A stretch of DNA of 64,000 nt from Neoechinorhynchus agilis (GCA_051530055.1 CM121342.1:12896001-12960000), one strand, 5' to 3'. Shown: positions 1 through 14,605, counted from the first letter of the stretch. The notes: generated from the letters alone by a model not told the origin. Translations and numbers: made by a program.

Positions 1-3000
1 AGGTTAAATTAAAACGTTTTTGTCTAGCGGGTTCATTGGAGGGAAAGCTTCCATCGTTTCTGATTTGATGTGGAAATTCGATGAAAGACAGCTTGGTTAG
101 TACGAATTTCAAAAATCTCGTGGAGGTCGCTGCATTACTCTAAAAAGAGCAGGGAAAGGTCACAGAATATTTGAATGAGAGAACGAAAACCGGAGTGTAT
201 AAACGAGGAGAGTACAAGAGGAATGTTCAGGTGAGAAAATGACAAGAATGAGCTTCAAATTGTGTTTCCAGAATGGAGATTTGTACAATAATAACGATTG
301 TCGAAGATTTTGGTTTTTTGCGCCCCGTCACGGATTCGCAAAAAATTCACTTTAACTTCATAAGCAGCAAAAGAATGGAGAAATTCGTAAAAAAATGAAC
401 GCAGAATGATCTTGAAGTTTAAGTGGTCTCTGTTCTATGACTACGCCCAACCCTTCGAAATACTGACATTTTGTAAAGCAAAGACTGCGTTAGCACATTC
501 TAACAACTAAATATATCAGAAGGCATTAATTAACCTTATACGGAGGAAAGTATTATAGATTTAGAATGGTAGTGAAAATAATCCCAGTACAAAATTCCTT
601 TATTATTATGAAATATTTCTCAAAGAAACCCCGCCGCATAAGTCATTGTTTGAATGTTATTACAATGCAAATTGGAGTTCTTTCTCCCGAATATATAATT
701 GATATTTTTGCACACGGAAGAACGGCTATCGAAGCTTTCCTGAAACTCGCAATGACCCTTTGAGAAGATTTTGAATTTCAGAACATAAAATGGAAGTGGG
801 GATTCAATCGAATTAGTATTATCTACTGTCAATCGTTTTTACCGACAGAAACATGAAAGAAAACTTCAATATCCGCGGAAAAAGATTTACAAGTGAAAAC
901 TTTTTGCCACAAAGGTCTCAGGGCCGCGTTGTGCAAAATACAAGCATAAAATTTATCGGGATATGTCGTTAAGGTGTCATTACCCACGAAAGTAGTAAAA
1001 ATAAAGGATATGTGGCGTTTTCGAAATTGAATTCGTTAAGAATGCCAATGAATTTTTCTATATTTCATTATTGGTTTTATAAGATTTGATGAAAAACTTT
1101 AAAAAACCTCTTTTCTAAGCTCTTTAATTTTCTTAATCCTCGAACAGTCACTGGATAGATTCAAATATAAAAAAGTTAATGTATCTCGAAAAATTTAGCT
1201 ACTACATTTTTGCCTGTTGGGAATATCTGTCACAATTTTTAAATTTTCGATTTGGTTCAATCGATAGACATCGCTTCAATGATAGAATTTATTAAAATTC
1301 AAGTATCCCCACGGTATCGAGAGTATCAAAATGTGAATAATTAAGTTATAGCTTTAACATGATTATTTATGCGAATCGGCTCTTGTGATTAAGAAATAGA
1401 ATATTCCACTAGTTTGCGAATGGCTCAGATCTCTCGCGTATATCGAAGTTTGCATGGTACTGATAAGTCCTTCGCACCTTGGAACCGAGTAAACCAGATT
1501 CTATTTATCTCGAATGTCACATGCATATCCTTCCACCCACCCCTGCTCCTCCTCTATAAGTAAACTAAAGAATGCCGAATGATTTGGAATGTAAGATCCA
1601 TTCTCCTTGGCATTCATAAAGAATGTATTGACGATTAACGTACTGCCAGTCGGAGCGCTTAGACTGCTGCTGCCTCTTTCCGATGGTCGCCAACTAGTGC
1701 ATCTCATATCTTTGCTATGGTAATTCTCTAATCGATTTTATTAAGCTTCATTTTTATATTGCTAAGTGCCATTTATCGCCGATTTATCGGTGCTCTATTA
1801 AACTTTCATAAGATCGGATACACGGCATTCGTTTGATCTTTAACTTTATCGTTCGGTGTGTCTAATCGCTTAGCCGAGATCAGTCTTCCACCTTCTTTGT
1901 ATGTACGTGAATATGAGCTGCTGACTGCCTTGCCATCATGAAAAGATTGTGTTGCACTTTGAACCCAGAAGCCTTTGCCGTAATAAAAAATGTGTCCATA
2001 GACAAAGAACAAGAGGAAAGAGACATATGTCAAGTTGAGAAAATGCATCCCTCGGGAGATTTGTGTTATCAAGCAGCTGCTTTCGGGCTGGATATTATTA
2101 GGTCTATGATGGCACTTATGTGGATCCCCCTCCAGCTGCCGTCGTCCCCGATGCATACCATTCTAGTGCGAGTTTTGTGAGTTTGTGGCACAATAATTAA
2201 AACTCATCGCGGAATGAACTGGAAGGTTCGCTAAAACATTGCTTTCACTTCTCCATTTTATCCTAATTTTATTAGCTTTCCGCTGACCAATGGTCACTTT
2301 GGCTTCCTTTTTCATATAGTCTCGCCATACCATTAATGATTTAAACAATTTTAAACACGGATTTGAGATTATTTTCATGTTCTCAAGTTTGAGTTTGAAA
2401 AGCATTAACCCTTCACATAAAAATCCATCATTACGTTAATGCCGTCGCGCTCAATTGTCTCCTCTTTCAATGCTTTTTGTGGTCCACAAATTGCCTATGG
2501 TGTAAATGACAGTGTGCATTCTCTCCATCTCTTTTTGCCGCTCTTGCTTGATTTCATTCTTTTGATGCTTTGGCTTGGAGGCTTTCGTGTGGAGTGGATT
2601 CTCCGCCGCATCTAATGCCAAGGGACCAGCAAACACGTTAAGCCATGGTCTGACACTCGGCGCGTCTTATCGAGATTGATTGTGCAGATAGTCCCTTTGG
2701 TTGCTTTCTAGAGCTCCGCCCTGAAATGTATTTCCCACAAAGTAATTATCTTTTGGCAGGAAACTAAACAAATTTTTAATAACCGATAAAAGACGGCTTA
2801 AGTGGGCCGAAGAGTAAATAAAGAACTACCACTCAGTGTTCATAATCATGTTATTTCCGTTCTCTTGAGAATAAATATTGAATTTGTGTTCTCGCTCGGA
2901 AGCAATCTTACATATTAAAATTGTATAAATTGCCATGGTTTCTACTCCGGAAACTAATGCCAACGGTGTAAAAGGCCAGTATACTGCTAATGGCAGTTGT

Positions 3001-6000
3001 TACGTTCCTCTCATGCTCCCCATACTTAACACCTTTTAGTCAGGCAACCACGAAATTTGCACGCTTGAATTTTCGTCTAGAGGAGGAGGAAAACTATCTT
3101 TAATACCGGGCAATTAGTACTCCTGTAAAGCCCTAGTTTTAAAGAATGTGTGGAAATATCAGTGTGGTTTTTCGGGAGTTCAGAAAAATTAGTTTTTAAA
3201 CAACGAATGTGCCCGAAACGTAAAAGTGGCTTTTGATTTTAAATCCTTTAGACGATTTTAATCGTTCAGGAAAGTATGTTGTATTTTTCATGTAATATCG
3301 TCCAAAAAATTATTTTAAAATTTTGAACTGCTTCGAGATTTGAAGCTCACTCAATTGCTTTAGAATATTTTTATCAATTGATTTGGAAATTGTAATTTTT
3401 TACATGAGTTATATTTACGTACCTTGTCTCATAAAATTAAACGGTGTTGCTATATTTTTCGGTTCCATTTAGTTTTTAAATTCAACAACTTATAAATATT
3501 TGACTCTTAAATTTTCGAAATGAGACGGATATCTAAGTTAAAAATTAAAATTGTGGTGACGATACTCCCTCTTAAAAGGTATTTTATTGCCAAGAAATAT
3601 TTTGTTAGGAAGCCTCATCAGTCATTGCTAAATTGTTTTATCCGCACTTGAAAGTTTGTTTTAGTGGGCATTTATTGAATAAAATATATTTAATTATTTG
3701 TCGCAGTGTTCAAATTTACAAGTGGTGTATATTAGCAGCATTCTATAAATTTACTTCGAAAGGTGTTCATTACACATTTTCGCTTAAGAAAAATTCGTGC
3801 TTAAAAAATTCGATATATGCTCATAAGAATCATTCCGGCGATCTTAAAATTTGCTGATTTTCAGTATGTTGGCACTTTTTTACGTCTAGATGATGTCGTA
3901 ACACTTTCTGAGGGAGAGAGGAATTTATCAGGCTTGCCTTACTCCTGAGAAAACGTTGGCACCGTTCTATCAAGGCCGATTTTTTGCCAAAACACAACTC
4001 ATTCCCACGGGTGGAGCATTCCGAGGTTTTTGGTGAAATTTGTTTAGCCATTACCAAATAATCTCCATAGTTCGCGTTTCTTTGTGTTCGTACACACACA
4101 TTCATTGGTTAGTAAGTTCATGCGAGCGTATCTAACTCCAAGGATGAGAAGTAAATAAAATTCCGCGGATTTATGGTAAAACTCTTGTCATAATGGATGC
4201 ATCTTGAGACGTCTAAGTAGCTCCTGGTTCCCTTATAATCCTTTATTACTGCATGCGCAAGCGTAAAGCTATCTGCCATTTGAGGCTAATTTGACTTCAT
4301 CACTTATGTCACTGTTCTGCAATAGGAAGCTGTGCCAAAAGTAGAATCGAAAGTTGAGTTTATCGGTGCGATCAATAATTTTACATCACTGTGGTTTTTT
4401 CTATCTTCGATCTTAAAATCAAACTTATCCCCTGAAATTATTGTTTTTTAGTTGAACAATTTATCTTAAGGATTTCCTATAATGCAATTTAATTTCTGTT
4501 GTATCAACTACTTTTTCCGATCATCTAATTGACCTTGGTGTACTCTAGCCATCAATCATTGCCGTGATATTGATAAATACTCAATTTTGTCGTCCGCAGG
4601 ACAGTGTCTTGAATTCGACAACCCATTTTTAAGGCTACGATCAACTTCATCTTGACATGCTCCACTCCATCTTATCAGGTGATTAATCTTCACTCTTCAC
4701 GGAACTATTCTGCAAACAATACGAAGTACGGCTAGCACACGTCAATGCGTAGATGGCTCAATGGAAAGACTGACAGTTTTTGCCTTCTATAATGTTTTTC
4801 ATCATGAAACAGGAAGTAGATGCTGTTTTACAGATATCAATTAAGTCGATCTAACCAATGATCCGTCTTTTTTAAATTGGATAAAAGATCGTGATCATCA
4901 ACCATGTCCGGAAAACTGATTGATCCGATAACTTAGGATGGGGATTTTCTTTTGACATGAAACAAATACGTGTATGCGCCGCTGTACTATTTTTGTTTCT
5001 ATCGAATATGCACGAAGAAACAACCTTGTATTCTACCTCCAAACAAAGAGAAGATATTATGTGGTATGATGACGATTTCGCAATATGATGTTCCATTGAT
5101 TTGTCACCCACGCCACCACAATATGCCCAGATTATTTGCCGGGTTCTTTATCCCTAGATACCGTATCCTTCGTCCACAAAGGCCAATGAGCGTATGACAT
5201 TTCCATTAAGCGTAATATGAATATAAATGCAGAATAATTATTGTTTTGCCTTTTACATTCGAAACTGAGGTTCCATGACTCTAGAGTGCAGATGAGCTTA
5301 GTCAAATACAATGGAGGGAGTGTGAAGCATTTCATCTTATTTCGTTTTGTGGGTCTTTAAATTTGGGTTCGCTGGAAGGGACTCGAGGCATAAAGGCTAT
5401 TTAGCCAAATCCATGCTGAATTCACACTTTGTTTTTTACCGTTCAATCCGCAACTACCGCGTTAACGATCTTGGCGGAACTGAGTTTTTCTAAAAAACTG
5501 CGCGAACGATTCGCCACGTTCAAACAAAATCTCTCATAAATCATTCTGAACGGTGTGCTCGAGACCAACGCATACCATCAAACAGAACAATTTATCTTAA
5601 ATGTTCAGTACAGCGTAAGCGTTCGACTTGGTCGCTTATCGGCACACATGCACCGCTCGGCTTAGTAACTTAGTCTAGTCTTCTCCGCTCTTATTCATTT
5701 GTTGATCTGGCTTACCGGAAGTGGTTTGAAAATGTCATCGCATGCACCCGCGCACTCATTGGCCCTCAGACCATCTTTTTGCTGACTGATGACTTTTTCT
5801 TTTCCTTATTATATTTGCTGCACGTTGCAACAATGAGCACAAGAAGAAGATGAAAACACTTAAATGCTTCTGAAATTGGATTTGTCCTTATTAGCTGTAG
5901 GAACTACAGCGTTTGCTACTTATGGTGGACTTACTTCATGCATTTATTCAAATTCTAGCTCTTTCGCTTTAAGACGCTTGTACTTCGTTCGAAGACAAAG

Positions 6001-9000
6001 CTTATTAAATGAAAATAGCACAAATCAGCTTATATATGGCTCGTGTACACAGTTTCCTGATTGCTTTTAGGCTCACACTTGAAATTGGGAAAGTTGCATT
6101 GCGTAATGCGTAACGAGCATCTGATCAGATAATCTCATTTTGGTTTTAATATTCAACAGCACAATAAACGAAGGCTACTTAGGCTGATACCTCGAAGTGG
6201 CGCGTGAGAACACACAAATCGAATCTCAGCAAAGGAAAACGTCCTATTTTCTCAATCTACACTCATTCAAACCTGCCTCTTGTTTTCAGATGAACAAATC
6301 ACAGTGTTTACTGTAAATTGCTTCACACGTGGTAAGTTTTACTTTAATGAGTTTCTTTCAATTCCTTTTTAGTTGTCCAATATTTTCATTATCGCTTTAT
6401 ACCTATTTCGATTTTTTCATTTAAATTTTTTATAGACTGCATCATTGACCTGGAAACAAAGCAAATGCTTTTCTTCGCACCTTCCTTAATGAGTTCACTT
6501 TGCTTATTCGCTACATCGTTGAGCCTTTCATTTTGTTTTCTCTTCTGCACCTGAAACTCCAGCGAACAAAACGAGTGTCCATTCTCTTGTCTTTATTTCA
6601 AAACAAGTTCCCTTCGATATAAAAAAGCAAGAAATTGCTGTGTCACGAAAGATTAATATCTTTTTCTATGTAGATTATTTTTACTGATGTTCGATCCGTA
6701 CAATGTCCCCACTGAACTTCGTTCATTGTAAGTGCTGTGCAATTGTTGAATTTTAAATTGACGAATTTAATTGGTTTCTGCTGTTATGCCATTTTCTCTA
6801 TTATCTTCTTAATTAGACCTTCAACACTAGAAGGTCAGAACACTTGTCGCAAATACATGTAGACTCTACCGGTCTCGGGCGTCACGTCTTTTCTCGCTTT
6901 CTTGGTGTACTTATTTTTCCACATTTCCTTATACAATTTTCAGTCTCGAAAAATTTTCTTGTTGCAACAAAAATTAATTTTTATTGCGGAGGGATTTAGA
7001 CGACAGCAATATTTTTGAAGAGTCGATAATACATCTTGACAAAATCGAACACTTATATAAATGGGGTCTTCAAACTGAGACTAGTAAGCTTGATCATTGT
7101 ACTTCGAAGTCGGACTTCGGTGGCAATAATAATGTCCTTAGCGTGTATTCTTCATTCATATGTTTTGTATGTCAAACTTAAAAGATTTATTGATCTCTGA
7201 CCTCTGTGGTAACGACGACTTTTTGTTGTTCTATGTTCTTAATGCATCTCACCACTAATTATTTTCTATGCCAATGAGATTTCGTGTTCGAAATCGCGAT
7301 GGGTGCTGTCTTGCATTTTGAAAGTTGCGATTTATGGGTACCCACTGCCGTAGCAACCCGTAGTTGCGTTTTAATGGAATTATTTCCTTTTTGAGGAAAA
7401 GGAAGGAAGCGGATTCCCAACCACTAACGTACCTGTTTCAGTATCTTAAGCGTATCAACTAAAAGCGGGATGCAAATTTCCGGATCTTTTAGGCAAATTT
7501 GAAGCTAATAATAATTAGATAAAAGGATTTAAGATGCAATTGAAAACTGCAGTTCCCTTGAGGCGAGTTGTGCAGTCTCCTTTGTTCATTGACGGCGACT
7601 ATCGCAATTGATTCCAGGCATCGAAATCTCTTCCGTTTTAAATTAACCAGAACATTGGCTTGTTGTCGGCGAATATAATTAATTTAATCGCAGGAAGTAA
7701 GGGTGCAGAGAATTCACTAGACATCACTTTATGCGGTCCAGAAATTTATAGCTGGAAACCATTGCGTAATACCTCTAGAGACCGAAGTGCAGAAGGAACT
7801 AAAATTCAATTTGTTTATTTCGGGCGATTCGCAAAACCATTTTTGGCTAAATCGATTTTAAATAAGTTGCTACCTGCACACACTGCAAGGATGATTCACA
7901 CTCACCGTCTCTAACCGTTATACGTTTCTTTAGTCTATGTCTAATGCCCACTTCCTTCCAAAAAATGTGAGGATTCGATTGCGTCCGAAACAGAGATCAT
8001 TTCCTGATATCGTCCTCAACTCGTATTATTGCATTGTTCATCTCAGTCGTAAATCCCCATTTTCCCGTGTTGCCAACCTTCTCCGAAAAGATAAAGCATA
8101 AATGCCACGACAAGCAACCAAACGGCAATAGACGAATTGCGTCTCGGTCTAAAATGTTCACTTAGTAAAATATTGGGTCACTTCCGATTAAATCTATTTT
8201 TCAGATTCGATTTAATTATTTGAAAAGCTTTCGATAAACTATACGTCAAGCGTATTTTTTAAAAAGGTTTTGTTATTTTAACTTTTGAGACGCTAATGCC
8301 GTTTGAGTGAGCGAGTGTATTCAAAGCTGACATTTGTCGTATGATTTACGAAGCAAGGATCTGTTGTTGAGATCATGAAATTTTACTGTCATTACCGAAC
8401 AATACCACTACTACTAAATTTCCATCGTGCGCATTTCGGATTATAACGGTTAACCGTGTTTTTTTGCTTGCACTCTTCTTCCTCATCATCGGTATCCCGG
8501 TAGATACGATCAAGTATGTCAAACCGCTGTCTCCCATGTGTTTGCTATCAGTTGGCGTTTCACGTTTCCTGATAATATCGGTTTCGTGTACATATGGGTG
8601 CTTCAGACGTTATGACACCTTTTTTGCCTTTATTCCAAATCCCAGTGAGTTGGTTCAACATTTACATCATGCGAAAAAATACCCGATTTTTGAGCCCGCT
8701 TGAGAAGATAAGCGATTTACGGGGGGGGAATGCTCCACACTCGTTTACATGATGATCGAAAAATTTGATTAAAACCCTATCTAGTGCCTCTCAAAGCCAG
8801 CAGACACTCTCATGTCTAATTTAGGCTTTTATTACCAGGAAAACCTTTCTCATATGGCATTTTCCCCAGAATACCACGGCGTACATTTAGATGATAAGAT
8901 CGGATGAGTTAAATACCAGTTTTTCGAAAACATACTAATCTGAGCGACTATAGATTTCTCGTTATGAACTCCAATACTACTCTGTGTTGACCTCAGTACT

Positions 9001-9620
9001 CACACCTTTGTTTTGTTTGTTCGACGCAGCCTACTCACATACTCACGCGCATAATACGCACCAGTGAGTCATAAAACACGACGGACGTCGGATCAAGTTC
9101 CCAACGCCTATCCTTTGCAAATCAGTTACCTTTCTAGGGGGAAAAGTTGAAGAGAAATGGGGTCAAATGCGATCTTTATCAAAATATGCCTATTACCACA
9201 GGCAAATCTTTGACGCAAATTTTACTGTCGTATCTCGACGCCTTTTTTGTTTAACGTTGCATTGATGGAGCAATTAAATATCTGGAAATGTCCAACTGTA
9301 GCCAATGAGCGCGCGCGTTATAAAATTGACCAATACAAATGCGAGGACTTCTGTGCCAAAATGCGAATAAAAATCGCGTGTTTTGGCAGTAGATCCCGCA
9401 CTTATTGATTAGAGTTTGTTTCAATCGGATACCGAAAGGCCGAAGACATTGGTTTGATACAGCGCCGCACTTCAAAGTCTGCCGCATCTCCGCCTTGTCG
9501 CTGTTGCACCTGAATGCATTTTATATTCGTACTACGAAATTTCATTTTCCTTATACCGTAATTCAAGTTGTCAATGAACGGATGAAGTTTTGCAGTAATG
9601 TTTCTTTAAAAATTGTATAA
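1..9620. other. Long AT-rich stretch without a recognisable gene
   Basis: No open frame here exceeds about 116 codons and none resembles a family I know. Base composition is AT-rich with many stops in all frames. A strong splice-acceptor-like tract ends at 9639, just before the MBD gene's start codon, so part of this region may be a long 5' UTR intron or promoter of that gene. No tRNA, array or obvious repeat family was recognised. An A-box-like stretch near 4748 has no matching B box. Confidence 0.5.
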
Positions 9621-9639
9621 TTTCTCACTTCTCTTCTAG
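9621..9639 (+). promoter_or_regulatory. Splice acceptor just upstream of the MBD gene start
   Basis: A pyrimidine-rich tract ending in CTAG lies 20 nt before the ATG at 9660. An in-frame TAG sits between acceptor and ATG, so the exon starts as 5' UTR. It marks either a 5' UTR intron or a trans-splice site. Confidence 0.5.
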
Positions 9640-9659
9640 ATTGTTGTTAGTGGTATAGA

Positions 9660-12477
9660 ATGGACGAGTTTTCGGCTCTACGGGATAACGGTGCACAAGC
9701 CTCTGAGCCACTGGCACCTAAAAGACGCAGACGAAAAAACGCGATTACTAGTTGCGATCTATCTATAGCCCCGAATGTGGTGGCTCCACCATCATCGGGA
9801 TGGCCGCCTAGCTCTCTTGGCAGTCAACTGGACAATCACCAAGCGCATCAAACAACCTCATCGAAGGATCTTGACGAAACGGAGAAGACGGAGTTGGTGT
9901 CTCGGATAGTAGCCACCATAAAGGAGCAAACGAAGATTCTGGAAAGTGGAAGTAGTGGGGTCGGCAATGTACAACAAATGGGACCCGGTGGGACAGTTCA
10001 CCATCACCAGCACCTACCGCACCACCACCAGGAGCAGTCGCAGCAGCATTACGATGCAGTACTTGGCGGTGGATATCATCAGTCGACTAGTCAGAAACAA
10101 CACAACCAGATGATACCTTCCGCATCCGGCGTGGTAGCGACAATCGACGTTCCCGTCAATTGGCACAGGCAGCTTGTAGATAATAGTGTTATCGTTTATA
10201 TAAGGTGAGTTCTCGTGTAGGCGTGCGTTTTGAGTTTTATCAAACTTACTTTTTATGTATATGTGTATGCTGGTAGACATCGTACACTTGTCGACTTCTC
10301 TCATACTATATTTTTTGGTCGGTATGTTCTCGCTCATTGAGCTTATAAAAATAACTAGAAGTGTGTGACTAAGTCGAGCTTAGAGCGAGTTGAGGGGAGA
10401 AGGAACGAGTTGGGCCGTGTCTCGTATTTTTCATTTACGTTTGAATCTAACGCAGTTGTTGCAACTTCAAGACCTCGTTCGAGACACCCGCGTTCATATT
10501 CCCTTTGCTGAAGACAAAGAATGTTTACGCTTTCTTCATTTCCTCATCACCGTTGAGCTTTTTTCTCGTTGCATGCGCACTCACAACCGTCAGCTCATTG
10601 AATTTTTATGCGTTTTCGTGTTCCTTTTGTGCGCAATATGAAGCCCGTGCGCCTATTTTTTTAGCGAATTTCCCGGTCTTTTAGTCCTACAGGCCAAATA
10701 ATAACGAGTTTGGAACAAGTTCGAGAGTATCTAACAAAACCCAATGTCTGTAAATGTGGATTGACTTGTCCATTTCGAGTGGAAGATGTGTTTAACTTTG
10801 ATGCGGATGTTGCCACCTCGACAGATTGCTTCTTACAACAAGCGTGGTCGATGGCTAAATGTCATTCGGTAAATCCGCCTACTGAGCAGGTATCCCAACA
10901 ATCCAATCAATCGCAAGTAGTAAAACGGGCAAGAGGAAGACCACGTAAACGGAAAAACGAACCGCCGATCTCAACGACCAATCAATCAATTCTTCCACAA
11001 TCTTTGCCTCAACAACAGCAAGCATTCAATAATCAAACCACCGCGGACAAACCCGGTGCCTCGACTGTCTGCGTAAATGTCAATGCTCTTGACCCAAATT
11101 CGTTTATTCGGCATCCTGCTAGACAGTCGGCGAAGCAGCAGCAAAACGCAGGGGAGCAACAGCTACAGGTAGAAAGTAGTGTCTTCATGTAAGGAATTCT
11201 CTAACTCGAAGACACTAGTAATTGAGGTGCAACAGTCCGACAACCGTCAATCGGAAAACACAGTTGCATTTGTCATCGATTCAACACAGATCGCATCTCC
11301 TAACACTCCATCTAATCTTTATGTTAGAGTTCCTCCAGAGTTTCTAGCTGCATTCCTTTCTCAACCAAATCCTGGAATAATCGGCGTCAATTCGACAAAT
11401 CAGCAGGATGGTGCTCAACAATCGTGTTTTCTTGTTCCGATTCAGACGCTGGGTGCGACAATATCAACCACTGCAACCATTTCCGCTCCTCAAAACAATA
11501 CATCGTCACCGAATGCGGCGGCCGCTCCAGGTACTCCACAAATGAGTCAGTTGTTAGTTACTCAACAGCACCAGCCGACATCATCTAGTTCGAATGCCCC
11601 CATTCAACAAGTGACCCAACAACAACAATGCCAGCCAAACCCTACTCAGAATCTTCATTGGCAGAACGATGAAATGATTATTCTGAATCACCACCAGCAG
11701 TATACGCAACAGACGTCGTCTTCAGCCAATGGAGTTTCACAACAACGGACAAATGACTCCGCCAGGAAAATGAACACCAGCAACGGATCAGCATGTAGTG
11801 TTCAAAGTGCAGCTAGCAGCGGATACCATTCGGCTAACCATACTCCAATAAATGACTCGGCCACCGTTCTAATATCTCCCAACAAACAACACCATCACCA
11901 AATGCAACAACAACCTAATGGTGTCGATTTAAACTACGATTACTACTTGAACACTCATGAGCAACTACAACCGCCGCTCAGTGGTGACAGCCAGCAACGA
12001 CATTTCTATTTCGACACGGAATTCTACCAAGAAGACCAACCTTACGGTCATCTCACAGTCGATCAAACCTCGGTTTCAAATATAAACACCACCGCACAGC
12101 AATCAAATAATGGTGATTTGTTCTTGAACATGGAGTTATTTTCGAATCCGTATGTGGATCATGCACATCCTCCATCCGAGACAACCGGCAATAATACCGA
12201 TGGAGGAAATGGCGGTGGTGGTACGAATTTCTACCAACATCAAACCAATACGGATTTGTACGAAGGAGTCTGCCGAGGAAATGTAGAAACAAGTTCTGGA
12301 AATACTAACGACATTAATGCTCTGTTCGGAAGTGACTGTGATTATAATTCGGTCTTCAGTCAGTTCACACATCCAGCACGAGCACAGGGCAACGAAGATC
12401 ACGGCAGTGGCGGCAACGTGGGTTCAGCGGAGTCAAATGGCGCCGCGGATTCAGGTGTGCAGTCTTTGCACGATTAA
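9660..12477 (+). CDS. MBD5/6-like methyl-CpG-binding-domain protein (three or more exons)
   Basis: Likely chromatin protein of the MBD5/MBD6 (fly six-banded) type. Exon 1 (9660-10204) encodes a basic KRRRRK stretch, a His/Gln-rich segment and the first half of the MBD (VPVNWHRQLVDNSVIVYI). Exon 2 (10693-11168) continues it (QIITSLEQVREYL, then CKCGLTCPFRVEDVFNFD), which matches the MBD5/6 cysteine signature. It is followed by an AT-hook-like RGRPRKRK. Exon 3 (11227-12477) is a Gln/Asn/Ser-rich low-complexity tail. The exon 2-3 intron is probably 11169-11226 (58 nt, phase 0); a shorter acceptor at 11193 also keeps frame. The exon 1-2 join does not keep frame with the visible sites, so a microexon or an indel is likely. 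Family assignment rests on the MBD; DNA binding is inferred. A polyadenylation-like AATAAA lies near 12567. Confidence 0.75.
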
Positions 12478-13069
12478 ATCATCTATTCACTCCGGGACAT
12501 AAAATGTCGGTCCGAGGAAGTTTTTTATGCGCACAACCTTCCAACAAGATTTCTTCTCTGAATTCAAATAAAATGCCACGTGCAGCTTAAAATCCTGTCC
12601 TCATTTAAATTAGCCGATGAACTTAGCATAGATGTTGTCTTGTACTCAAGCTTACTGAAAAATATTCTTTTTCTGAAATTTTTGTTCCTAAAAATGCGTA
12701 TACCCATTATAATTTAAATTCCATGCTTGGGTGTGTAAGCATTTATTCGAATTAGGTAAAAAAACGTAGTTTGAATTTTGATTATTAAACTTGTATTCAT
12801 GAATAAATATGAGAAATCAGCTAAGTTATCTTGTATGCCCGTTTTCGCTAAAACAAGATGATCCATAAGTCTAAATTAGAGGTTTTTCGTGATCTTAGAT
12901 ACAATGAAGAAATGTGAGATAAACTTAGTGTGTCGCTACATTGTTTAATTTTACGCTTTTAGTTCGATCTTTCGCCTCGTTATTTATGAAATATTAATAA
13001 TGGACTACTTTCAACTTTTCGTTGACGAACACTCAAAAACATAATGCTTCGAATTGAAAAAAAGTTAAT
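12478..13069. other. 3' UTR and convergent spacer
   Basis: AT-rich sequence between the convergent MBD5/6-like and CHFR-like genes. It holds an AATAAA-type signal near 12567 and no other recognisable feature. Confidence 0.5.
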
Positions 13070-14605
13070 TCATTTTTTGAACATTGTTTGGTCGCAGACA
13101 TGATTGTATTTGTTGGCATGATTACGGTTCGTAGATTGCAACCAGCAATTATGGCCCCAGTAGCAGTTTGGTCGGCTTAACTGAATGGCACTTGAGTCGA
13201 GGGACTTACGGAAAATCCAAGCAAAACGTTCAATGCTTTTTAGCGCGCAACTTGTACAGACAAATAATTCTGTAACCGCTGAAATTTTACTTTTAACCAA
13301 ATCCGAAACGAACTTGAATTTTCCATCATTGACCCATTTAAGGTGGAATTTCTTATTCGCAGAGACTAATAAAACTTTCCACCGGAATCATTTCGTCAAC
13401 TAGGATTTGAGGCCATGGACCACTTGTTCGCTTGAGCATGTAATCCTTCAGAATAGTCGTTTCGACTTCGTTTTTGAGAAGAATGAGAGGCGCTTCAATT
13501 CTGCAAGGGCAATAATCTTTTAACTTCATGAGACATCTTGAATGTAGGTCACTGATATTGTCCCTGCGACAAGAGCATTCCCAATAAGCATCACAGAACG
13601 GTCGTCTACAGAGAGCACACTCCTGCTGCGGTCCATTTGAGATCAGTTCCAGTTCTTCGCGTCTGTCCGGCATAAGCTCGGAGCAACAATAACAAGCTAT
13701 ATGTGGCATATTATCACGGTGGCCATTGTCCAATTTTCTTCGCGGGTTAGAGTAAATATAAGAATTTCATTGTCTTAGTTTCAACCTAATTTAAAATCGC
13801 AAATAAAAATACCCATCCACGAACTATTTGCAGAATTTCCTTACGCCTTAAGCTTTTCCTAAGGCTTATAATTTCCACTAATCGAAAATAAAATCATTCC
13901 TTGTATAGAGATACTCAAGTTCCATAGAAACATCTAAACATTAAAAAGTCCACTTAAGAGCGCATCCCATATAAAGGTAGAAAAATGGAAAACATCCACC
14001 CAACTGCAAACAAAATCACTTGATCGTAAAGACCGGATTCTACCTGGGCATTGTCTACAAAGAGAAGGGTCGTCTGTCGCAATAAATCGACTGTTGTCAT
14101 CTTCATCACAAGTTTCTTGGTACTCAATAGCCACTGTTGCAGAATGATGCTCATTATGATTAGACCAAGACCTAAAGCTATTGTGACTAATTGATTCATT
14201 TTCGTCATCATAGTCCTCGTTATCTTCAGTCTCATTGGAATCATCGGTAATCTCTTCATACTTGTCATCCTCAAAAGACCGGTAGTCCCCGATTTCGTCG
14301 ACGTCGTCTCGGTCGATTTTTTGTTTTCCAGGATGCAACTTCATCCAATTTATTATAACGTTGTTGACCATATGATTCTTTGAAGCAGCTAGGGATTCCT
14401 GCTTACATGTAGGGCATGCTGTAGACTTTCTATACCATCGACTCAAGCACGAGGCACAATATGAGTGCATGCATGGATGAATGGTAACGCAATTGTAGAT
14501 GATCTCAAGGCAAATCGCGCATTTAAGACTTTCTTCAATGTCCCGCTCAGCACTCCCTTTGTTCTTTTTCTGCTTTCTCTTTTTACGGCAACCTATTTTA
14601 CACAT
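13070..14605 (-). CDS. CHFR: CHFR-like RING/PBZ E3 ubiquitin ligase without an FHA domain
   Basis: Three exons can be joined in frame: 14605-14044, 13696-13367 and 13278-13070, together 1101 nt (366 aa; human CHFR is about 660). Exon 1 holds a C3HC4 RING at about residues 29-68 (CAICLEIIYNC, HPCMHSYCASC, CPTCK), then an acidic linker. Exon 2 holds the CHFR cysteine-rich region (CYCCSELMPDRR, QECALCRRPFC). Exon 3 ends with the PBZ zinc finger (RPNCYWGHNC...YNHVCDQT), which in CHFR binds poly(ADP-ribose). The introns would be 347 nt and 88 nt. The N-terminal FHA domain of vertebrate CHFR is missing: the ATG is preceded directly by an in-frame TGA and by a splice-acceptor-like site 16 nt upstream. 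Function as a mitotic-checkpoint ligase is inferred from the family. Confidence 0.8.

Noticed and set aside
1806-2156. 116-codon minus-strand frame as a gene
   Set aside because: Overlaps an opposite-strand frame, has no recognisable motif and lies in AT-rich sequence; length is within chance expectation.
4740-4800. Possible tRNA near an A-box-like TGGCTCAATGG
   Set aside because: No B box or cloverleaf at the right distance.
11169-11193. A 25-nt intron joining MBD exons 2 and 3
   Set aside because: It keeps frame, but the 58-nt alternative (11169-11226) also does and matches the intron sizes seen in the other genes.
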